The notes below the pieces were generated by a model. That model did no database searches, was not told the origin of the DNA, and saw only the letters and a list, made by a program, of their open reading frames with translations. Below are positions 1 to 13,560 of a stretch of DNA of 64,000 bases, piece by piece; positions within the stretch are counted from its first letter, which is position 1; every line of letters begins with the position of its first letter. Origin of the DNA: Euglena gracilis. Taxonomy: Eukaryota; Euglenida; Euglenophyceae; Euglenales. The stretch spans positions 74,934,192 to 74,998,191 of the forward strand of contig CP154956.1 of assembly GCA_039621445.1 (NCBI GenBank), in the 5' to 3' direction. The position numbers and the translations under genes are program-made.

Positions 1-1360
1 AAGAATGCCTAGCAGACCCCATAAGCAGATGGGAGATGGACAGGGGGGATTACCCTTTAGACACCCAACTTTTTCACTGGCTAAGGCAATTCAGAGGTTT
101 CAAAACCATGGAAACAGATTTATTTGAATCCCCAGGCAACAAAAAACTGCCCACCTTTGTGGCCAGGTGCCCACACGGGGAATCCTCAGGGATGGATGCA
201 TTGCAGTGTCCTCTGGACAATTTGGGGTGACTTTATGCCCACCTCCCTTGGTCAATATCCAAAAATTTTCCCCAAGATTGAAAACATTTCCCCAGTCCAA
301 AGTATTTATGGTCGCCCCCTACTGGGATTCAGCCACCTGGTGGCCCCAGTTAATAAAGATTGAAGTCCCAGGGGCCCCTTGCCTGAAAATCACCCATTAC
401 AAGGGCATGTTCAGAAACTGCAAGGGGGAGCAAATGCCACCCCCCAGATGGCCCCTCCTTTGCACTAATTTCTCGGGAATATTTTGCATGGTAAGCAAAT
501 ACAAAATGAAACCATTGACGATTTCCTGGGGAGGAACCGCAGCTTGAAACGGTATCAAAGTGATTTCGAAGTTTTATGGGTGACTTTGGGGGGGAAATGG
601 GAGTACCCCCCTTGAAGCCACAACTGACCAAGTGGCTGACACTTTGGTACAATTGTTTCAACTTTTTAAGGCCCAGGCACGTAATGCATACATGCTATGC
701 TTTTAATTCCTGGATTTGGTGGTTTGAGATTACACACCATGTTAGCACCATACAAGGCTTTGGAACCAAAATCTGCAGAAATATGTGGCATTTGGGATCC
801 CCTCCCAATCATTCTGGGTTGGCCCAATCCCCCTTTCCCTCTGATATATGCACATTGCGTACACAACTCATTTTTGCTGCAGAATCCCCTGTTTATGCAG
901 ATCCTCAGATTTGGAGAGAATCAAACGCACAACAAGTGTGCTGGGCAGGTCGCCATACATTAAAATTAGGCGTGAAGGCCAGAAATTCCACAAGTGGGAA
1001 AGAGTTGTCCCAATTTCCCATTGTCCACAGATCAGTCCATATCATTTAATGATGTCTTATGTAACTGTAACCCGTTTTAACGTAAAGCCTGGGGGTCCCC
1101 TTCTGATTTCACTAAAACCTCCCTTTAAATCCATAAGTGCTGACACTATTGCTTCAATAAGGAAAAAAATTTGATCCAACATGGGGTATCCCCCCAGGTA
1201 TGGGGGCCCACTCCACCAGAGGGGCGGGGGTTGGTTTACTGAAAAAATTGGGCCTTTCTGCCCAAGAAGTTTGTGAAATTGGCCAGTGGAGGGGAGTGAA
1301 GGCTTTTACAGCCCACTAACAACGACTTGGAGCCCGAAGTGTTTTAGAAAATACTCTGGC
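1..1360 (+). pseudogene. DIRS-like element copy A: RNase H end and tyrosine recombinase relic
   Basis: Decayed 3' half of a DIRS-type retrotransposon that enters from outside the window. The first ~100 bases give the RNase H tail (ADPISRWEMDRGDY in the better copy C, near-identical here). The following kilobase matches copies B and C in order: the GATT-AATAAAGATGAAAG-type linker, then the recombinase reading with LLIPGFGGL near 700-735, then a segment ending near 1280 at the AQEVCEIGQW-like reading. Several frame changes and stops break every frame, so it cannot be expressed. In the family this recombinase would integrate a circular cDNA. Assignment rests on alignment by eye with copies B, C and D in this window; D retains the catalytic signature. 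Confidence 0.7.
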
Positions 1361-1394
1361 CCCCCTAATTTTAGTGCACAATCAGGCCTCACAA

Positions 1395-1965
1395 GGGCAA
1401 AGTGCGGAGCCCGAGGTGTCTCCTACTCCCTCGAGGAAAAACGACAAGGGAGGAAGGGACACCGAGGGCGAAGCACAAAGGCCTTGTGAGCCCGACCCCC
1501 CGCCCGTAAAAGAAAATTTGTCTTCAAAAGTCCTCGGTCAGAAAATGGGGGAAAGGGGGGGGAGGGGGGGATCCCCCCAAGGGGCAAGAAGCCACGTCGC
1601 CAAGTCGGAGCAGCATCGTCAGACAACTCCGGCGAGGCGACACTAAGCAGGGACTCCCAACCCAGCACCACAATACAATCCAAACAACATCGCCGGCGAG
1701 CAGGGCATGGTCTCACAAGGCCTTTGTGCTTCGCCCTCGGAGTCGCTTCCTCCCTTGTCGGTTTTCCTCGAGGGAGTACGAGCCGGCGAGAGAGGACAAG
1801 CCCCACCGAGCCAAAGTGTGGAGCAAGGTGGGCTTCGCAGTTTTTGCAGAAACGACGCAGAAGGCTTCGGCATTCATTATCAAAAGAAGGACGCGAGGTC
1901 CCTCGAGGAAAACCGTCCGGGGAAGGGACACCGAGGGCGAAGCACAAAGAGTGAGCGGGTTGGTT
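1395..1965. repeat. DIRS-type terminal/inverted repeat modules of copy A
   Basis: A module reading CCCTCGAGGAAAA, CAAGGGAGGAAGGGACACC, GAGGGCGAAGCACAAAG occurs forward at about 1429-1493, inverted at about 1706-1780 and forward again at about 1895-1960. The same forward/inverted pair ends copies B (43018-43375) and C (52069-52435). Inverted terminal repeats with internal complementary parts are typical of DIRS elements, which replicate through a circular intermediate. Confidence 0.65.
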
Positions 1966-2429
1966 TTAGCATCGCATTTGCCGTCCAGTCTTCTTCCTGA
2001 ATTAACTCCGGACAAAAATGTGGGAGAAAAACTCTGTAAAGCCGTCTCCATGTCCTCCTTTTTTGCCATATTTTCTCCCGGAATTTTCGTCTAGCGAACC
2101 TGCCCTCGGGCGTTTTGGGAGCAGGGAAGTTAAATTTCACTCAGAAAAAAGCCCTGCGTTGTTGTCCGTCTTCAGGCCTTGTTTTTAAAGGGGAAATCCA
2201 AAAAACCGGACGGCCGTTTTAACCATTTCTTTTTGAGATTTTGAGTTCCCTTTTTGCCAAAAATATCCATTACAAGCAAATAAAAAAAAAACATTACAAT
2301 TGAATAAAAAAATCGCAACGGTTTCCCCACATTTGTTTTTAAACACGAAATTTTTCATATTTTTTCCAATATTTTTCCCCATAATTGTCATCTCCCGCAA
2401 TTTTGTCCAACATTCAGGGGGGATTGATG

Positions 2430-3020
2430 TCGGAGGCTTCGAAAAAAAGTTGCGGAAAAACTGCGAAAAATTTGCGAAATTGCCGACGTACTGCGGAAAA
2501 ATTGATTCGGGATGTGCACTTTTCTGCTGGAGGGGACTTGGAAGAATTTCACAAATTTGGTCATTTAGCAACATAGGTGTAAGTTTTGAGCCATTCACAT
2601 TTTTTTTACAAAAAGCCCAAAGGCATGATTTATGTAATTTGGGGAACATGCTGATTCCGGAAATTTGGACTTGGGTGAAAATCAAAAAAATGGCAACAAA
2701 TGGACGAAGACTTTGACGAAGATTATTTCCAGCAGAATTTGGGAGAAAACCAAAAAAAAAGCCAAAAAAACTGCTGGATGTTGTCAAAAACTGAAAAAAG
2801 TGGCAAACTTTGGCAATGTTGCAGCAAAATAGCAAAAGAAGCACTGGGTTCCCTTGTGAAACGTCCAAGGAATGGCCAGAACTCATTTCGCCTTCCATCT
2901 CAGGTTCATGCGGAAAAATTGCGGACAGGGAAAAAAATTGCGGATAAATTGCGGTTAATTGCGGAGAATTGCGGAAATTGTGGAAAATTGCAGAAATCTC
3001 GGAAAAATTGCGGATGTCAA
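2430..3020. repeat. AT-rich degenerate short repeat based on AATTGCGGA
   Basis: The motif AATTGCGGAAAA recurs irregularly, most densely at 2440-2510 and 2910-3015. It creates a 313-residue minus-strand open frame (2185-3126) rich in Phe, Ile, Asn and Ser whose composition follows the repeat. I do not accept it as a gene. Confidence 0.5.
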
Positions 3021-3797
3021 TTTCCTCCCCTGCACATTGTAAGCAAAAGGGAATTAAAGATTGGTCATAAAGAACAAACAACCACTGCCACTGAGATATT
3101 TCAGTCTTGCCAAATAGCATTCTCATTGGACTTCATCGGAGTCTGGCCTCGATTCCCACCCCAAACCCAACACGAAAAACCACGGACCAAACGAACAGCA
3201 AAAAAAAGTTCTCAAAATGTGAATGGCAAACAAATAATAGTTCCCAAGCCAAAATTGTTGTGCTTGCGCTTTTAAAAAAACACCTTGATGTCTCCTTGTC
3301 GGCCTCTTTCATTAGTGGTCTATTAACCCACCCCTGCTGCAGGGAATTAACCCAAACAAAAACTCACAGACTTTCCTCACAAAACATTATTTTTTCGACA
3401 AAATTGATTGGCACAACAAAAGGAGGTCAGATAAAACGTCTGTTGTTTTTCTGAGATTTGCCCAATCCAAAGCCCCCAACTTCGGAACAAGATACCCTCC
3501 CCAGACCCACAGTGGGAGACCGGCGGAAAATGATAGCTGGGACAAACACAATTCCCATTTATTCCTTCTCCGTCCTACAATACAACACAGCATGTTTGTA
3601 GTGTTTCTTTCAACAATCACTGGCAATGCACACACAACATCAATGAGTGTACCAATTTTGAATCTTTTGTCTGAGCAGATAGGAAACCGACAGCACGCCG
3701 AACGTTGGGGGGTAAGCCAGCAGTCTTCAACACATATGGATAGGTTTCCAGAGATAAATGTCTTCTCAAAAAGCAGCTCAGGACATCAAAATGATGG
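3020..3797. other. Intergenic stretch downstream of the coronin stop
   Basis: No gene or repeat recognised. It lies 3' of the coronin stop codon on the minus strand, so its upper part may hold that gene's 3' UTR and polyadenylation region. Confidence 0.3.
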
Positions 3798-3890
3798 TCA
3801 CAGCTGACCAAATTGAGCTTCCATTTCTCTCAGCTTTGCCTCCTCGATTTCGAGCTGTTCCTTCAGTTTGGCCACCTTACTGCGTTGTGC
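3798..3890 (-). CDS. Probable last coronin exon (coiled coil and stop)
   Basis: After the acceptor TTTTCCGACAG, 30 codons read AQRSKVAKLKEQLEIEEAK and on to GQL-stop. Hydrophobic residues are spaced as heptads. Coronins end in a short oligomerising coiled coil, and this is the first such segment downstream on the same strand. The link to the other exons is inferred, because the intervening intron holds a transposon and no joined transcript can be shown. Confidence 0.6.
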   Translation of the reverse strand, partial: AQRSKVAKLKEQLEIEEAKLREMEAQFGQL

Positions 3891-6800
3891 CTGTCGGAAA
3901 ACAAAATTGCATTGAGAAGAACTCTGTCTTTCATTGATTTTCCTTTCAAACTTTCCTTTTTCACATTTCAGACTTCCAGCTTCCAGCTTTCTTTTCAAAC
4001 TGTCCGTTTTACAGTAGGGAAACTAAATAGTCGGACACCTGAGAAGTTTGTGGGTCATACCCAACCCCCAGCTCCAAAGCCTCTGCCAGCCCATGGGCAA
4101 AATTGAGGCCAGTCCCATGCGAGCAGGTCTTTTCCATTTTCTGACCCCTTTTGGAGTGTGAAGCAAACCCAGCCTCAGGTAAGGGGACGAGGCAGCTCAC
4201 ACTGCAGTGAGTGGCATTGGACCCCAATTTGAACAATGCAAGTTAGCAACCCCTGTCAACGTGGGCTGATGGGGCGATGGCCTCGACATGCCGACCAATT
4301 TGGGCAAAAATTACCATTTTTGGCCTCTTTTTGCCCAAATTGGTCGGCATGTCGAGGCCATCGCCCCATCAGCCCACGTTGACAGGGGTTGCTAACTTGC
4401 ATTGTTCAAATTGGGGTCCAATGCCACTCACTGCAGTGTGAGCCGCCTCGTCCCCTTACCTGAGGCTGGGTTTGCTTCACAATCCAAAAGGGGTCAGAAA
4501 ATGGAAAAGACCTGCTCGCACGGGACTGGCCTCAATTTTGCACAGCGTGCTGCAGCAGAGCTGGCTGGGGCACTGCTGCCACTGGGGCAGGGCCGTGCCA
4601 GTGTACACACCATCACCACATCCCATGGGCTGGCTGGGCTGAACACCCCCACACCAATTTTGCCCTTGCAGGGTCTCGAAAAAATGAACCCGGCACAGTG
4701 GCTAAACCCAATCGACCACATATGGCCATTGGTGACCGCAAAGCTGGAAGGCTGCATTTTATCTAACCGAAACGAACTGTGGTCCGCACTCCAGCGCGCT
4801 TTCGCAGATGTTGCTCCCCAGCAAATTGGGGTTTTGTGTGAATCCATGCCCAGCCGCATTGTGGCTGTCCTGGACTCTCATGGAGGGCCCACACGTCATT
4901 GAAGCCTTCCTCCAGCTCATTGCCATCCTTTGAATGGCAAAAGCCAGTAATTATTCATGCGAGAACGACAGGCACCGTAATCCTTGCAGCTAAAAAAAAT
5001 CTTGTGCAGCTCGAGTGAGTTTCGGGGGGAACTTCGTTTTTTTGAGTGTCCCACTATTTAGTTCCCCTACTGTAAACCTAACCTTGGTCGTGATAATGAT
5101 TGTTATGGATTATGGATTGCAAAACAGTACAAACCCAACCCCATGCAAATTACAGATAACACCGGGAAGAAAAACTGGCAAAACCCCCATTGGGATGTGT
5201 TTAAGGAAGTGAAGCCCCCTCCGGAACCATCCCCCCCCCCGGGGGGGAGCAGTTTCAAGGCTGGCATTTAATTTTGGCACCGCCAAAAACCCTCGTTTTT
5301 CAAAGAGGAAAAATATATAAAAATATGCATAAAATACAGCTCAAAAAAATTGGTGTTAAAAGTCCCGCAACGAATTCTGGGAATATGTTTCCTTGGGGGG
5401 GAATAGATACGTCTTTGTTCATTGGGTTTGGGTTTTGGGTACTCCCCCAAGGATTTGGTTTTGGTGGGGTATCCTGGGGTTGATATTTCACCAACAATTC
5501 CTTGATTAATCAACTCCCTCATTTTTGGGTTTCACAAAGCCAAGGTTACCAGCAGCACGGGTTTGGAATTCTTGCTGCAAAACAAAACCAGAAAATCACT
5601 GCCCCAAATCAGCCCTTGGAGATTACAACAAAAATTCAACGTTTCAATTGCAATTGCAATTCATGTCTATCCACTGAATCCATGAACTTCGATCTTCCGA
5701 TCGATGGAATCGATTTTTCAAAAAGGACTTTTATCCAGTCCAAGGGGCCCCATCATTTTTGAGATATTTTTTGACTCCAAAAACAGCCCCAAAACGGCTC
5801 AAATTGCTGAAAAGCACCTTGCAGCTTTGCAGCGCTTTTCTCCCTTAAATACTTCGAAAATTACAGGGAATCTCAGCATCGCTGGCAACCTGAAACAAAG
5901 AATGTAATTTTGGGCTTGTTTGGGACAAAGTTTGTCAAAAATTTTGTGGTGTAACACCGAAAAAATTGACTTTTTTGGTGAGTTCCCTCTTCGAAATACC
6001 GTGGAGGGCTGGACTGAAACGCAATGGGTGGTGGATTGTGAAGGCCACCCAATCGCAATGGGTGACCCACCCCACATCCCATGACCCCTTTCCACTTTTC
6101 CAGGGGCACCAATTTTTTGGTCAATTTTTTATTTCGGTGCTGAAGACTCTTCTGCCCTTGCAAAATGCCATCACTGGTGGGGATCGAACCCCCCCCTGAG
6201 TATGTTCCCACCCGTATGTGTTTCGTTTCGGCTTTTTGGCTTTTTATTTGCCATTCATATAATGCAGAACAAGGCTGGGATTTTGTTTTCGTATTTTTGG
6301 GGTGGGGTCCCAACCCAGCCCAAAAATTTGGGACCCCACACAAAGACCAAAATTTTGGGAGTGCAAGTTCTGCTAGAAGCGATTTGGAAAAAATTCATCT
6401 CCTCCTGGAAAAAAGGATCATGGAACAATGTTGCATCTCAGGTATGATCCCACCCATCAGAAGCTGATTTGTTTCAAATTGCTTTTCGGCAAACCGGCAA
6501 AAAAGCCATTTTGCCAGCCAAATGCGATAAATCACTAGTCTGCCCTGAGCCACTGCCAAAGCTCAAGGTTGGAAGTGGTTGGCTCAGGGGGGGGCGTACA
6601 TAATCTCACTCTTGGCCGGCGCACGTGCGCCGCATACCTCGACTTCGGCGCGGGAGAGCGGGGCGGCGCGGGCGATGGACAGCGCCACAGTGGTGGTGGC
6701 CCCGGTGACCCCCGCCCCCGCTGTGTGCTCCAGCTTCATCTGCGGGGCACGAGGCGACGGCAGGGGCAGACCGCCATATGGGAGGAACCCCTGGTTTAGG

Positions 6801-9800
6801 TCATGACCAGGGGTTTTCTAAGGACCCCGGGGGGGTATCCCGCAGCCGGCCGGAAAAAGGTGATGGCTGGACTCCCCCATGGGGGTGGGGAGTCCGGGGG
6901 GGGGGGGGGGCCGTCCGGCAGCTGGACCTGGAAGGTGCCCAAAAAAAATTCCAAGAAAAGTCCAAATCCAGCTGGGTCTGGATTTTTGATCACAAAACTG
7001 AGGTGAAACCCCCCGCCCAAAAAAACCTTTCAAAAACGGCATTTTCGGCCATTTTTTGTCCCCTTTTACAAATTTTCGGTCCAATTTTCGGTCCAGCCCG
7101 GCTTCAACGGGTTGGCCCATCCCCATTTCAGTGGACCCTTAGGCGGGGTCCACAGCTGGCTGGGAGCTGCTGGAAAACAGGTGCACGCTGGCTGGACCCC
7201 CCCACCGGGTGGGGTCCCCTCCGGCAAAGCTGTGGTGGCGCTCACAGGCAAAGCCGAATGCAGCGGGCGACACAAAAAGCAACAAGTTTGGGGGGGGGGG
7301 TACGCCATAAAGTGTGGGATGGCAAAACGGAAGCAAGAAAAAAAGCGCAGACTCCCCAAAAATAGGCTAAGTTTTGGGTCCTCTGCAGGAAACCTCCAAG
7401 GGGGTCTGACTTTTGGAGAGGGGGCAATTTGGAAAAATTTCTTGGTGGACACAGTGACCAAAAAAATGGTCTTTTCTGGGTTCCCAAAATACACAAACCA
7501 TTTTTTTTCGGCGCTTTGTGTCAGGTGTGATTGATCTAAATCCAGATTTAACAGAAACATTTTGGCTCAAAAAAATACCGAAATACCGGAAAATTCATTA
7601 TTCTTTGTAAATGAAATTGGGATCTTTGGATTTTCTGCTCAGTCGGCCCGGGGGATATGGTCTCTGACCTTGGAGGGGGGGGGGTCAGACATTGCCATTG
7701 CATACCGAAGATGCTGTGGAACATGAAAAGAAATAAGGAGGGTGGGGGAAAAGGAATTCCTTTGGCAGGGCCAATGAAGATCTGATTGCTTAAGTCACTG
7801 CCATAATTGCAAGTTGTGGGTGGGTTGATTCCAGTCCTTGAAAGGGGGCACAGGATGAGAGAACAGAGCAGACCAGATTAGGGGGAAGGGTCTGTCCGGT
7901 AAAGTAATCCGCGGCGGACATCGTTGGCGTGGTGCTGAACGTGTCGGGGTACACGTCGCTTTGGAACTCGGTGGCGGCTTGCTGAGGGAACGCAAGAGCA
8001 GGACCAACAAATGGCCAGTTGCGCATATGCAACAACCAGATTTTTGAGTGGCCACATTGCTATGGTGATTTTTTTTGCATGAAATTCAGGAACTTGGGCA
8101 GTTCTCACAGCAACACAGCCAGTCCACTGCGATGTTTCTTGACCCCACATCGTGCATGTGAGGAACACACACATTGGGAAGTTCAAAACCACTCTGAGAA
8201 CAGAGGGACAACGTTTTTTTCCCCTGAAACACCAAATATTGGTCAAGTTTCAATTTTCAGGAGTATTCAAAAGTGCTGTGGCGCATATTTCTGTTTTTTC
8301 TGACTTTTTTTTGGCATGCGCTGGTTCACAAAGGTAATCTTGACTGATTTCGGAGCGTAACTTTGAGGTGTGCAGAAAACGCTGGTCCCGGACACTGGGC
8401 GGGGGGGGGGTGATAAGAACGTTCTGAATGGTGGACTGCAGTGCATGGGGGGGGGGGATGCGCTAGCCCGGTCTCGGGAAAAAAAGTGCAAAAAATGCAC
8501 AAAAATGCGCAAAAATGTACATTTTATACAAAAAAATGTGCAAAAAAATGCTCAAAATTTGAGAGAGAAAACACAACAATCACAAAAAGCCTCTGGGCCT
8601 GCCCCGGCAGTCGACAAAGGGGGGGGGGCTTTCATTGATGTGTCAGGTGCAACTTCACAAAGGGGATATGTGGCACACTGAGCGATTCTGCATGACAGGG
8701 ACATTTTTTCCTGGCGCAACCCTCCCCCGGGGAAACCCCCAAAAACTGGGCCATCTGAGGGCATGCCCCCAAATTTTTTTCGGCGCTTCGCGCCAAAACC
8801 CATTCACAGGCCCCCGTCCGAAATGGATCCAAATGTCACCAGGGTGTGTGTATGGTGTTTTTTGGCATAGAGTGCAAGTCAAAAAAAGGTGGGTGTGGAG
8901 GGACTCCCCTGGGGGTCTTTAAAGGAAGCCTGCTGGAAGGATTCATGAAGAAATGACTTGCTTCCCACCTGCAAGTTGACTGACAATGAAGGTCAGAAAC
9001 AAGGATGGAGATAGAACTGTTATTTCTGCAAACGTGCACGATCCTGTGTATTCAGACTGCTGTACGAATGTTGACGGAGTTTCGAAATCCTCCAGTGTCT
9101 TTGGCCTTCGTCAAAAAAAAAATAAGATCCTGGAGGGTCGGCACCCACCCACAAACCCCTGGGGGAGGAGGGGTCCACCACATTGTAAAAGATTTTACGT
9201 AATAATACAATAATAAATCAAAACATACAAAAAATGCATATGTTGACACCAAATGACGGTTGCTGCACGTTTCTTTTCATTCCATTGTGAGTGTGGAAAA
9301 TAGGTAGCTGAAATAAATTTTTGTAAAAAATTAACTAACAACCATACCCGGTGGCCTCCCCGCACCACCAGGATGGCGCCGGTCCGTCCGGAGCCCCCCT
9401 GTCCTGTTTAATGTATGTATGTATGTATGTATGTATGTATGTATGTATGTATGTATGTATGTATGTATGTATGTATGTATGTATGTATGTATGTATGTAT
9501 GTATGTATGTATGTATGTATGTATGTATGTATGTATGTATGTATGTATGTATGTATGTATGTATGTATGTATGTATGTATGTATGTATGTACAAATAGGC
9601 GCTAGCTTCGCTACGCGCGTGAGCTTCGCTCACCCCCCCCCCTCTCCCAAAAGCGTGGTGAGCCACATCCTCACATTGCGGACACAATTTTTCCATCAAT
9701 CTCCGGACGCAAAAAGATGGATTTGCTAATGGCTGCCCGGTGGTCTGACGCAGCCCGGCCCGGCCGGCGACATAAGCGGCCTGGACCGGCACAGCCGGCA

Positions 9801-12800
9801 GCCCGGCGGCCAGACCCAGCGGCCCGGACCGGCCCGGCCCCGCGCGGCCCGGCGGCACAGCCAGCGGCCCGGCGGCCTGACCCGGCCCGGCCAGGCCGGC
9901 ACCCACGCCGGCGGCACGGCCCGGCAGCCGGCGGGGGGGGGGCCCGGCCGGCGGCCGGTGGCCTGGCCCAGCCTGGCCTGGCCCGGCCCGGCCCCCGGCG
10001 GCGGTGGCGGGGCTGGCGGTGCGGCCCGGCGGGCGGCGGCGGGGCCCGGGGGCCCGGCGGCGGCCCGGGGCCGGCGGCGGCGGCCCAGCCAGCGGCGGGG
10101 CCAGCGGCCCGGCCCGGGGGGGCCCGGCTGGTACAGGCCCGGCGGCGGTGGCAGGAGGGGCAGGGCCAGGGCGGGGGGCCGGGGGCCGTGGCCGGCGGGC
10201 GGAGGGGCCCGGCGGCCTGGCCAGCCGGCGGCGGAGGTGGGCGGGGGCAGCGGGACGGCCTGGGCGGTGGGCCCGGCGGCCCAGCAGCCCAGCCCGGGCG
10301 GCAGCCAGCGGCGGCCGGCCCGGCCTGGCCCGGCCCAGCCAGGCCCGGCGGCACAGCCCTGGCATGGCGGCGGCGGCGGCAGGCGGTTGGCCCGGCGTGG
10401 CGGGCAGGTCCGGCCTGGCGGCCGGAGGCGGCGGCGGCCGCCCGGCCCGGGGCAGGGGGGCCGCCTGGCGGCGGCCAGCGGCGGCACGGCCGGCGGGGCC
10501 GGTGGCAGGGGCCCGGCCAGCGGCCCAGCGGCCCGGACCGGCCCGGCGGGCCCGGCCCGTCCCGGCCCGTCCCGGCCGGCCTGCGGCCCCGGTCCTGGGC
10601 CGGCGACCCGGCGGCCCGGCCCGGCCTGACCCGGCCTGGCCCAGCCCGGACCGGCCCGGCGGCCCAGCGGCCTAGCCTGGCTCGGCCGGCCGGCGGCCCG
10701 GCCTGGCCCGGCGGCACAGCCAGCGGCCCGCCGGCCTGACCCGGCCTGGCCCGGCCCGGCCCAGCCCGGCAGCGGCCCGGCACGGCCGGCAGCCCGGCGG
10801 CTTGGCCCGGCCTGGCCGGTGGCTCAGCTGCCCGGTCCGATCCGGCCGGCGGCCAGGCCCGGCCCGGCCCGGCAGCACAGCAAGCGGCCCCGGCCTGACC
10901 TGGCCTGGCCCGGCCCAACCCGGCCCGGCCCGGCGGCACGGCCCGGCACGGCCGGCGGCCCGGCGGCACGGCTTGGCCAGCCCAGCCTAGCGGCCTGACC
11001 CTGCCTGGCATGGCTCGGCCAGGCCTGGTCGGCGGCCCGGCCCGGCCCGGCCCGGCGGCACGGTCCGGCACGGCCGGCGGCGGTATACAGGCCGCTTGGG
11101 GGTCCCCCATGGTTGGTTTGGGTCCCCGGCTGGGTCCGTGCAGTTCCCCATCGGTTTTGGGTAATTTTTAAAAAATCTATTTTTTGCCCCCCGGAAGGCT
11201 GAAAAACGGCCAAGTCCTGTGGGAACCCCCTTTGGGGGGCCCCGTACGGGCCCCAAAACGGTCCAGGGGGGGGGCCGGGGGTATGTGGAGTGTATACAGG
11301 CCACTTGGGGGTCCCCCATGGTTGGTTTGGGTCCCCGGGTGGGTGCGTGCAGTTCCCCATCTGTTTTTGGGTAATTTTCCAAAAATCGATTTTTTGCCCC
11401 CCGGAAGGCTGAAAAACGGCCAAGTCCTGTGAAACCCCCTTTGGGGGGCCCTGAACGGGGCCCAAAACGGTCCGGAGGGGCCGCGGGTATGTGGGGTGTA
11501 TACAGGCCACTTGGGGGTCCCCCATGATTGGTTTGGATCCCCGGGTGGGTGCGTGCAGTTCCCCATCCGTTTTGGGTAATTTTTAAAAAATCGATTTTTT
11601 GCCCCCCGGAAGGCTGGAAACGGCTGAGTCCTGTGGGAACCCCGTTTGGGGGGCCCCGTACAGGCCCCAAAACGGTCCGGAGGGGCCGCGGGTATGTGGG
11701 GTGTATACAGGCCACTTGGGGGTCCCCCATGGTTGGTTTGGGTCCCCGGGTGGGTGCGTGCAGTTCCCCATCCGTTTTGGGTAATTTTCAAAAAATCGAT
11801 TTTTTTGACCCCAAAATGGCCAGCCAAAAATGCCCGTTCCCCCCCCCCTGGGGCCCCCTTTTTGACCTTTGACGGCCCGTATCTGGGCCAAACCGGACAG
11901 CCGGACCCCCGGGTCTCTACCAGTGGTTGGGAGGTCCCAGGGGCTTCAATTTTGCCTCGGGGGTGTTTCCTTCAACTCCCCACGGGTTTCGAGATATTTT
12001 GGAAAAATCGATTTTTTGACCCCAAAATGGCCAAAAATGCCCAAGTCGCCCCTTGGGGCCCCTTTTTTGGACCTTCGACGGCCCGTATCCGGGCCAAGCC
12101 GGACAGCCGGACCCCCGGGTCTCCACCAGTGGTTGGGGGGTCCCGGGGGCTTCAATTTTGCCTGGGGGGCGTTTCCTTCAATTACCCACGGGCTTCGAGA
12201 TATTTTGGGAAAATCGATTTTCTGACCCCAAAATGGCCCCCGCGGCGAAAATTTTTCTAAGTCGGAAGGGACCCCGGGGGTACCACCAGTTCACCATACC
12301 TAGGTGTCTCGTCGAGTCCTGGGACCTATTCCATCATTTGTCCTCCTATCCTAATATAATACACTTTTGTTGTTTTCGGGGCCTGACAACGCACACAGAA
12401 AAAGTTATTCAAAAAGCAAAAAAAATTTGTTGTTGTTGTTGTTCAAATGTATGTACTTATGTAAGTGATGTATGTATGTATGTATGTATGTATGTATGTA
12501 TGTATGTATGTATGTATGTATGTATGTATGTATGTATGTATGTATGTATGTATGTATGTATGTATGTATGTATGTATGTATGTATGTATGTATGTATGTA
12601 TGTATGTATGTATGTATGTATGTATGTATGTATGTATGTATGTATGTATGTATGTATGTATGTTCATGACTTTGGTTTAGGGCCTTGACCCCTCCCAGGA
12701 GGGAGGGGGGGTCCAACCACCCACCAATAACATCCAATCCAAAGTACTTCCCATACATCCCTGGGAGTCCAAGAATCCAGTTTTGGGGTCAATTTCGGGG

Positions 12801-13156
12801 TCAATTCAAAAATTAGTGCTTTGCACTGCAAATGGAGAAACTCTCCACCCGGTACCCACCCACCAGGTCACCAACCAAAATCTCTTCTTGATAATGGGTA
12901 AATTCACCATGCCTCCCCGAGCTGTTGCGTCTGGAACAGCTAGGGAACAGCTGGGGAGGACGGACCCTTGACCCCTTGCGGGGTTCATTTTCAGCAAAGG
13001 TGCCCCCAGCATTTTCAAGACTAAAAAAAAAAATAAGCAAAATGTCTAAAACACATCAGATTTTATGTTTCACTTAAAAAAAAGTGTCGTGCCACCGAGC
13101 TGCTTTGGGGGAGAGCTTAGGGGAGGGAACATGGGGGCATGGGACATGTACCCCCA

Positions 13157-13226
<70 letters not shown>

Positions 13227-13496
13227 CTCTCTCTTGAATCTGGGGGAAATTAGAGACCATGCCTCCCTCTGTTGCTGAGACATAAGCAGAAGGGGAAATT
13301 GGGCCAGAACCACCGGGGAATTATTTAAACTGTTTTGTCAAAAAAAGCATGAGAAAGCGATGCAAAAAAAAAACATGCATTTATCAATGTTTCACTTAAA
13401 AAAAAAAGTGTCGTGCCACCGAGCTGTTCCCATCTCATATGGGAAGAGCTTAGGGGAGGGAACAGCTTGGGAAGGGGACATGGTATGGGCATGTTA

Positions 13497-13560
<64 letters not shown>

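Noticed and set aside
2185-3126. 313-residue minus-strand open frame
   Set aside because: Composition is dictated by the AATTGCGGA repeat (Phe/Ile/Asn/Ser rich); no domain, no splice or start context.
6165-6260. Possible tRNA or tRNA-derived SINE (GGTTCGATCCCC on the minus strand)
   Set aside because: Only the T-arm/B-box word is present; no A box or cloverleaf could be drawn.
8640-8720. Candidate for the missing coronin exon (CEVA reading)
   Set aside because: The surrounding residues do not fit the family and no acceptor in the required phase was found.
9331-11110. Long Pro/Arg/Gly/Ala-rich frames of 340-480 residues on both strands
   Set aside because: All lie in the GC-rich low-complexity block or the TATG array, where stop codons are rare by composition.
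9412-12663. MYVC / IHTY repeat proteins
   Set aside because: Translations of (TATG)n microsatellites.
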